Made by a program: the position numbers and the translations under genes
In this document: piece after piece, positions 29,889-35,000 of the stretch
Layout of the letters: each line of letters starts with the position of its first letter
Numbering within the stretch: position 1 is the stretch's first letter
Assembly: GCA_963575745.1 (NCBI GenBank)
Contig: CAUYUJ010021067.1
Span: forward strand, 28,999 to 63,998
Direction of reading: 5' to 3'
From: Prorocentrum cordatum
Lineage: Eukaryota; Sar; Dinophyceae; Prorocentrales; Prorocentraceae
DNA: 35,000 nucleotides
Notes under the pieces: generated by a model
Database searches by the model: none
What the model was told of the DNA's origin: nothing
Seen by the model: the letters and a program-made list of their open reading frames with translations, nothing else

Positions 29889-30119
29889 CGACTCGCGCGG
29901 CGGGCTGGCAGCCAGGGCGCGGTACGTCCTCCGACGGAAAAGAAACGCCACAAGCATAAGCTTTTGGCGCTCCGCGCGGATTTCTTGAATCCGCACTGGA
30001 GCCCCCCTGGCGGCGCCTCCGGCGCCGCCCCTTGCGCGCTCCGCGCGCCAGGGAGGTTGGTTTCAGCGCAGATCCGAGGAATCCCCGACTCGCGCGGCGG
30101 GCTGGCAGCCAGGGCGCGG
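29889..30119. mobile_element. H element, copy E, between 34-bp direct repeats
   Basis: The H element (about 29936-30085) keeps its left arm (GCATAAGCTTTTGGCGCTCC) and GC-rich centre but its right arm stops after GATCCGAGGAATCC. A 34-base sequence starting CGACTCGCGCGGCGGGCTGG occurs perfectly at 29889-29922 and 30086-30119 on either side. Either a truncated insertion made a long target duplication, or a tandem duplication removed the end of the right arm. Confidence 0.8.
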
Positions 30120-30210
30120 CGAGGAGCGCAGGGGCGGCCGGCGCGAGCCTGCCGGACGCGGCCGGCACCAGCACGAACAGCATGCCGTACATCTGCGGAC
30201 GCCGCCGGCC

Positions 30211-30530
30211 CCCTCCTGCTCCTGCTCCCCCTCCTCCTCCTCCTCCTCCTGCTGCTTCCTGCTCCTCCTCCTGCTCCTCCTCCTGCTGCTTCCTGCTCCT
30301 CCTCCTGCTGCTGCTGCTCCTCCTCCTCCTCCTCCTGCTCCTCCTCCTGCTGCTTCCCGCTGCTCCTCCTGCAACTGCTCCTGCTCCCCCTCCTCCTCCT
30401 CCTCCTCCTCCTCCTCCTCCTCCTCCTCCTCCTCCTCCTCCTCCTGCTCCTCCTCCTGCTGCTTCCTGCGCCTCCTCCTGCTGCTGCTCCTCCTCCTCCT
30501 CCTGCTCCTCCTCCTCCTCCTCCCCCTTGT
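30211..30530. repeat. (TCC)n / (TGCTCC)n microsatellite
   Basis: About 320 bases of CTCCTCCTG-type triplets with frequent CTGCTTCCTGCTCC interruptions. Confidence 0.95.
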
Positions 30531-30734
30531 GGGGCCACCAAGGCTTCACGGATTGTGCTTGATGCTCTGTGCGCCAGTTCCAGCTTCCAGTCTCCCATGC
30601 TGTAGTGCCGCTGTCTGCTTCCTACTATGAACTGTTGAAGTGCGCGCGAGGGGGGTGGGCCGAAAGGGACCCTGGTTACCTTCACCTGGAGGGGTTCTCA
30701 GAATTTCTGGGGTGTCCTGGGGCACGTAAAATAC
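30531..30734. other. Unique spacer, no gene
   Basis: About 200 bases of mixed-composition sequence without repeat structure or a convincing reading frame. Confidence 0.4.
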
Positions 30735-31062
30735 CTGAGACTCGCTTCCCCGAAACCACAATGCTTAGTACATGTCATATTGTTCGCGCCCCCGAGGCCA
30801 GAATCCTTTGTCCATTGCACAACGTTCACGTCCCCGAGACCATAAACCTTTGCAAATTACGCTGTGCTCGCGCTCCTGACACCACCATTCCTGGTTAATC
30901 ATACAATATTCGAATGTCCGAGGCAGCACTCTCTTGTACATTACACAGTATCTGGGTCCCCGAAGTCACGATCTATTGTGAATTGCATGTTCTTCGCGTC
31001 CTCGAAGCCATAGAACCCTTTTGTAGATTACGCAATGTCCGTGCTTTCGAGGCAACGATCCT
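30735..31062. repeat. Degenerate ~43-bp minisatellite (about eight units)
   Basis: Units share TTACNCAATNTTCG, CCCCGAGGC and an ATNCTTTTGTACA-like end, with period 42-46 bases and high divergence, implying an old array. Confidence 0.65.
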
Positions 31063-31104
31063 CCCTAAAATGCCCCCAAGACGGTACAACAGGCATCCGA
31101 GACG

Positions 31105-31590
31105 GCCCGAGAGTGCTCCAAGGCGCCCAAGATGGTCCCAAGATAGCCCAAGAGGCTCTCAAGAGGCCCAAAGAGCGCTCCAAGAGCACCCACAAGAGGG
31201 GCACAAGAGGCCAATATCTGTGATTATCCTTAGGTTTTTGAATGATCTCGGCACGCTTGCATTTTCGGGCTTCCGACGCTCCCAGACGGCCCAAGAGGCC
31301 CCCAAAGACCGCCCCAAGACTGTTCAAGAGGCTCTCAGGAGCGCCCCAAGGCGGTTCAAAAAGGCGGCTGTCTCGGCGCCCGCTTGGGGGCCCATGAAGC
31401 CGTGCTGGGCCGATACTGTGCGGCGTCTAGAACCGTGTCGGGGCGTCTGGAAGCTGAAAATACAGAAACGCTAAAATCAAGCAATGGACTTCCGGAAAAT
31501 CACGGACATGTGCCTCTTGGGGCCCTCTCTTGAGAGGCCTCTTGGAAGCTTCTTGGGGCATGTTGGAGGTGTCTTGGGCCATCCGGAAGC
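31105..31590. repeat. Large imperfect inverted repeat (foldback)
   Basis: Left arm about 31105-31285 (CAAGAGGCTCTCAAGAGGCC, TATCTGTGATTATCCTTAGG) and right arm about 31436-31590 (GGCCTCTTGGAAGCTTCTTG, AAATCACGGACATGTGCC) are inverted copies with moderate divergence around a ~150-base centre. CCCAAGANGGC words repeat within each arm. Confidence 0.7.
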
Positions 31591-31785
31591 CATCGTGGGC
31601 GTCTGGGAGCGGGATTTCGGTGTTTCTCGGCTCTCTTGGAGTGTTTCGGGGCCTCTGGGAACCCTGGTGTTCTGTTTTTTTTGGGGGGGGGGGCCGTCTG
31701 GGGGCGTCCCCAGAGGCCAGGTCCTCCCATGTCCTGGGGAGGTCCCTGGGCGTGGCCAGGGGGCCTCGTCCCCCAGGGTCTACAT

Positions 31786-31868
31786 ACACGTGTGTGTGTG
31801 CATATATATATATATATATAAATACGAATAAATAGAAATACATCTGTATATACACACGTATGTACGAT
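31786..31868. repeat. CA/TA-rich tract
   Basis: A GTGTGTGTGCATATATATAT run followed by an AT-rich segment, immediately before S copy 3. It is the same type of sequence as at 10063-10336. Confidence 0.9.
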
Positions 31869-32668
31869 CATGTATTTCCCAACCATCCTGTGGTGTTGGG
31901 TCCTCGTTTTGAAGAGACAGCACCCCGCGTTCTCCTCCTCCTTCTCCTCCTCCTTCTCCTCCTCCCCCTCCTCCCTCCTCCCTCCTCCCCCTCCTCCCTG
32001 CGTTTCATTCACCCAGTACAACGTTTCGTGGCCCCATAGGGAGCCGCACCGAAGGTCCCAGTGCTACCGTCCGCCTGCGTCCCGCACACCCAGTACAGCG
32101 TTTCGTGGTCCTCCCCCCGTCCTCCCTGCATTTCACCCACCCAGTACAATGTTTCGTGGCCCCAAAGGGAGCTCCACCGAAGGCCCCAGTGGGACCGCCT
32201 GCATGCGTGCCGAAACACCCAGTACAGCGTTTTGTGGCCCCATGGGGAGGCCCACCGAAGGTCCCAGTGCTACCGTCCGCATGCGTCCCGCACACCCAGT
32301 ACAGCGTTTCGTAGCCCCATGGGGAGCTCAACCGAAGCCCCCAGTGGGACCGTCCGCATGCGTCCCGAAGCATCCAATCTGGACCCAATACAGCGCTTCG
32401 TGGCCCCATTGGGAGCTCCACCGAAGCCGCCAGTGGGACCGTCCGCATGCGCACTGGAAGCCCAATTTAGCATCCTCACCCACCCAGTACTGCGTTGCGT
32501 GGCCTCATAGGGAGCTCCACCGATGCCCCAGTGGGACCGTCCCCGAGCGTCCCGAAAGACCCAGTTTGGCATTTCTCGACCCAGGACAGCGCTTCGTGGC
32601 CCCATGAGCTCCACCGAAGGCCCCAGTGCCACCGTCCGCATGCGTCCCGAAAACCCACTGTGGCATTG

Positions 32669-32836
32669 TCTGAAGGGAAACTGGGACACACAAATAAATA
32701 CACACAAATAAAAATATTCCCCATATTTTCCTATATGTTCTGGGTTTTTGTCTTCCCCCCCACTTCCCATATTTTCCCATATTTTCCTGGGAGTCGACGA
32801 TTAATTGTGTCTGTGTGTTTCTTTCTCTCCTGATTT
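32669..32836 (+). repeat. C family dispersed repeat, copy 3, inside the S array
   Basis: GGGACACACAAATAAATAC start, repeated CCCATATTTTCC core, GTCGACGATTAATTGTGTCT near the end. It separates the GTGGCATT part of one satellite unit from its TCACCGACCC continuation. Confidence 0.85.
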
Positions 32837-32968
32837 TCACCGACCCGAAACAGCGCTTCGTGGCCCCATAGGGTGCTCCACCGAAGCCCCCAGTGGGACC
32901 GCCGGCCTGCGCCCCGGAAACTGAATTTAGCATTTCCACCCACCCAATACAGCGTTTCATGGCGAACA

Positions 32969-33073
32969 GGAGGAGGAGGAGGAGGAGGAGGAGGAGGAGG
33001 AGGAGGAGGAGGAGGAGGAAGAGGAGGAGGAGGAGGAGGAGGAGGAGGAGGAGGAGGAGGAGGAGGAGGCGGA
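32969..33073. repeat. (GAG)n microsatellite inside the S array
   Basis: About 105 bases of AGG repeats with one GAAGAGG interruption, splitting a satellite unit after TTTCATGGCGAACAGG. Confidence 0.95.
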
Positions 33074-33312
33074 GGATTCTCACCCACCGGTACAGCGTCT
33101 CGTGGCCCCATAGGGAGCTCCACCGAAGCCCCCAATGGAACCGTCCGCATGCGTCCTGGAGGCCCAGTTTGGAACACCACCCACCAAGTACAGCGTTCTC
33201 CCCCACCCAGTGCAGCGCTTCGTGGCCCCATGCGGAGCTCCACCGAAGAAGATATTCACAATTGCGGCACCCACAACTGCATATGGCCGGGTCTTTCGCC
33301 AGGATAATTTTG

Positions 33313-33504
33313 ATGTGCAGGTGTATGATTCCGCAAGCCCTCCCCCGCGGGGACTAATTTTGGTGCCATGATGACCCTGGGGGAGGGTCTTAGTTGCCTC
33401 TTGGGGTTAGTCGCCCTGCTACCACGTGCGCAGTGACACTGCTCCACCAGACCAGTGCGCACATCGCACGCTTCAAACAAAACCACAACGACGACAAGAA
33501 TAAC
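33313..33504. other. Unique DNA next to the candidate first exon
   Basis: The minus-strand frame of the exon at 33505-33628 stays open into this stretch and gives VILVVVVVLFEACDV directly after it, which could be an S1 helix if the exon is longer than drawn. Confidence 0.35.
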
Positions 33505-33628
33505 CTGCGATTCCCGCCCGTAGAACCACGACCTGAGCAAATCCATTGCAAAGCATCCGAAGGTTCTAAACCAAGTGTGTGGCGATAACATGGCAATGAC
33601 ATTTTCAAGGTCCGTCGTATTCCCAATG
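33505..33628 (-). CDS. Candidate upstream channel exon (before or at S1)
   Basis: A 124-bp minus-strand segment follows a strong pyrimidine-rich acceptor (TTTACCTCTCCTCCCTCTTAG|C) and can end at a canonical donor TCGCAG|GTTATT. It encodes IGNTTDLENVIAMLSPHTW then FRTFGCFAMDLLRSWFYGRE. An aromatic and basic stretch of this kind commonly precedes S1. If the donor is not used, the frame continues into VILVVVVVLFEA, which could itself be S1. It does not join to the exon at 26109 in phase with the GT donor, so at least one exon is missing between them or another donor is used. Membership in the channel gene is inferred from strand and order. Confidence 0.35.
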
Positions 33629-34030
33629 CTAAGAGGGAGGAGAGGTAAAGATGAGGATCACACACATACAACACTGCAAATAATGTGTCACATCTGCCAC
33701 CTTAGGCGAAGCTGCAAATACGAGAATTCAAGTTCGCATGAGCGGGCAGCTCTGGCGTGCTGGGCGGAGCTGCTGCAAACAATACTCTCTTATCGCTCAG
33801 TCCATACATCAATCCAAGCAACATGCGAGCGCTTCATAATTGCCTTGCAACTGATCCTCATTTAACTCGCAACCAGCCAGCACTAAATCCACACTTTGTT
33901 CGCACTAAAAAACCACATGCCTGGCAGTTACGGGGGTGGTTCCACGCAAACTGTCGCATCCCTAATCTCCAATTTTAGAACGCGCGTGACTCAGTGTATG
34001 ATTGCCAGCGTGGACCCCAAACAGCGAGTG
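33629..34030. other. AT-richer unique DNA upstream of the candidate exon
   Basis: It contains scattered CTCGCAACC and GCAACTGATCC words and no coding motif. It may be intron. Confidence 0.4.
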
Positions 34031-34034
34031 TTTG

Positions 34035-34845
34035 CACTCTTGATGTGAGCAGGCTGTAAGTGGTGCAATTTCCCAAGTGCAGCCACGTGGTGCAATCATC
34101 GCCGTAGTGGGATAGGCGTCTCTCAGTTAATAGGGCGCAAGCTGTATAGTGCAATCTACGTGGTGGCACTACTGGGATCCAATCGGGTTGGTACAGTCTA
34201 TGCAGCGACAGCTATGTGGTGCCAGGTTGTGCAACACATGGGGCACAATACCTGTGGTAAGCTCTATGCGGGGCCACGGATGGGAACCAGTACCAGTGTG
34301 TGTGTGCAATAATGTGTATCAGTATGTATGGATGCATGTAGAGACCAGCATTTGCAGCAGCCGATCGGATGCAACATCTGCGGTGCAACCGATGCCGTGC
34401 AATATGGCAACACGCACGTACATGCTGCAGGCTGTGTGTGGCGCATGCGACGAAGTGCAGCCCATGTGGTGCAGACTCTGTGTGTGTGCGTGCATCCCGA
34501 TCGGCGAGCCAGCGCGCCCACGGGTGCCCACCGGCCGAACCCCCGGCGGGCCCGCCCAGCGGACGGGGCGCCCACGAGCGCCTACCAAGCGAGAGCCCGG
34601 CGAGTGCCTACCAACGGACGGGGCTGCTCCCTCGCCTCTGGCAGGCGCTCCTGGCCGACCGCGAGCCTGGCTTCGGCCCAGCGGCCCTCCGGGGCCACGG
34701 GTCAAGGCTCGGCTTCGCCCAGGGGCTCTCGGGACAGGGAGCCCAGACCGCAGGACACGCAGCAGCACCGGCGCCCGCCCGCCTGCTGCCCGTCCCCCCT
34801 CCTGGCCTCCAGCCTCTTGGCCTCGCGCCTCCTGGGGCCCAGGGT
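34035..34845. repeat. GTGCAATNNNNGTGGTG motif repeats followed by GC-rich block
   Basis: From 34055 to 34470 imperfect ~20-base units recur (GTGCAATTTCCCAAGTGCAG, GCAGCGACAGCTATGTGGTG, GGTTGTGCAACACATGGGG). From 34500 to 34850 a GC-rich segment carries GCGCCCACGAGCGCCTACCA-type words. The pair mirrors, in opposite orientation, the block at 9780-10062. Confidence 0.6.
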
Positions 34846-34992
34846 TAGGCCGGGCATGTCCCCCTACAGGGGGGTTTTGGACGACAAATAGAAAGTAGAG
34901 AAAACATGCCCTCCAAATGGTCAAACATAGTCAAAACATCGTCCCCAGATCTATTTTTGTGTGACATTCTTTAATATTCCTACCTATACGAC
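34846..34992. repeat. L family dispersed repeat, copy 2
   Basis: TTAGGCCGGGCATGTCCCCC and TACAGGGGGG, then an A-rich segment (GAAAACATGCCCTCCAAAT), then CTATTTTTGTGTGACATTC. Same order as 28985-29140, same orientation. Confidence 0.75.
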
Positions 34993-35000
34993 CACCCTGC

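Larger units (their letters stand above)
31870..33312. repeat. S element copy 3: head, satellite array and tail, with nested repeats
   Basis: The head at 31872-31930 (TTTCCCAACCATCCTGTGG, TTTTGAAGAGACAGCACC) is followed by a (TCC)n link and about eleven units of 75-100 bp with GCGTTTCGTGGCCCCATAGG, CTCCACCGAAG and GTGGGACCGTCCGCATGCG. The tail at 33250-33312 (CACAACTGCATATGGCCGGG, CTTTCGCCAGGATAATT) matches copy 2. A C-family repeat and a (GAG)n tract interrupt two of the units. Confidence 0.9.

Noticed and set aside
32005-33250. Minus-strand frames in the S array with recurring GPSVELPMGPRNVVLG-like peptides, as a repeat protein
   Set aside because: The unit length varies and often is not a multiple of three, so the repeated peptide changes frame; it is translation of satellite DNA.

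Overview
This is eukaryotic nuclear DNA, most likely from a dinoflagellate. It is GC-rich and gene-poor. It carries very long (GAG)n/(TCC)n tracts, many short inverted-repeat elements and satellite-like arrays. The few coding pieces I can support are 40-145 bp exons whose junctions use AG|G acceptors and frequent GC donors, a known dinoflagellate habit. There are no bacterial-style operons, no rRNA or tRNA genes I can support, and no CRISPR array. Long open frames on both strands are almost all translations of trinucleotide repeats (poly-Glu, poly-Ser, poly-Leu, poly-Arg).

The main biological content is one gene on the minus strand that seems to span nearly the whole window. Reading from high to low coordinates, small exons encode the successive parts of an Ion_trans-type (six-helix) cation channel. 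They are a possible N-terminal/S1 exon (33505-33628), end of S2 and the S2-S3 loop (26020-26109), S3 (22408-22449), S4 and the S4-S5 link (15831-15920), S5 (9482-9625), the pore loop (5753-5843), S6 (2231-2354), the helix after S6 (1370-1419) and a proline-rich tail (1109-1194). The order and strand match the channel fold. The junctions from S2-S3 to S5-pore, and S6 to the post-S6 helix, join in phase. Introns run from about 0.2 to 6.5 kb (7.4 kb if no exon is missing between 33.5 and 26.1 kb). The gene probably continues past the left edge, and its start is not resolved.

The introns are packed with repeats. I define these interspersed families: T, a ~176-bp element with CAGTCGGGG ends at TA sites (Tc1/mariner-like); H, a ~190-bp long-armed hairpin; C, a ~160-bp dispersed repeat; J, a 136-bp inverted-repeat element; K, a ~234-bp inverted-repeat element; L, a ~150-bp dispersed repeat; and S, a composite of a shared head, a ~90-bp satellite array and, in two of three copies, a shared tail. 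One T copy sits inside a J copy, and an uninterrupted J copy lies 1.9 kb away, so the insertion and its TA duplication can be read directly.

Layout: 1-2.4 kb, C-terminal exons and S6; 2.4-9.6 kb, pore and S5 exons among T, H and C elements and (GAC)n/(GAG)n tracts; 9.6-15.8 kb, a large intron with two S arrays, a 159-bp tandem repeat and ~0.9 kb of (TCC)n; 15.8-22.4 kb, S4 to S3 with J/T nesting and a 98-bp minisatellite; 22.4-26.1 kb, S3 to S2; 26.1-35 kb, inverted-repeat elements, a foldback region, the third S array and the most 5' exon candidate.
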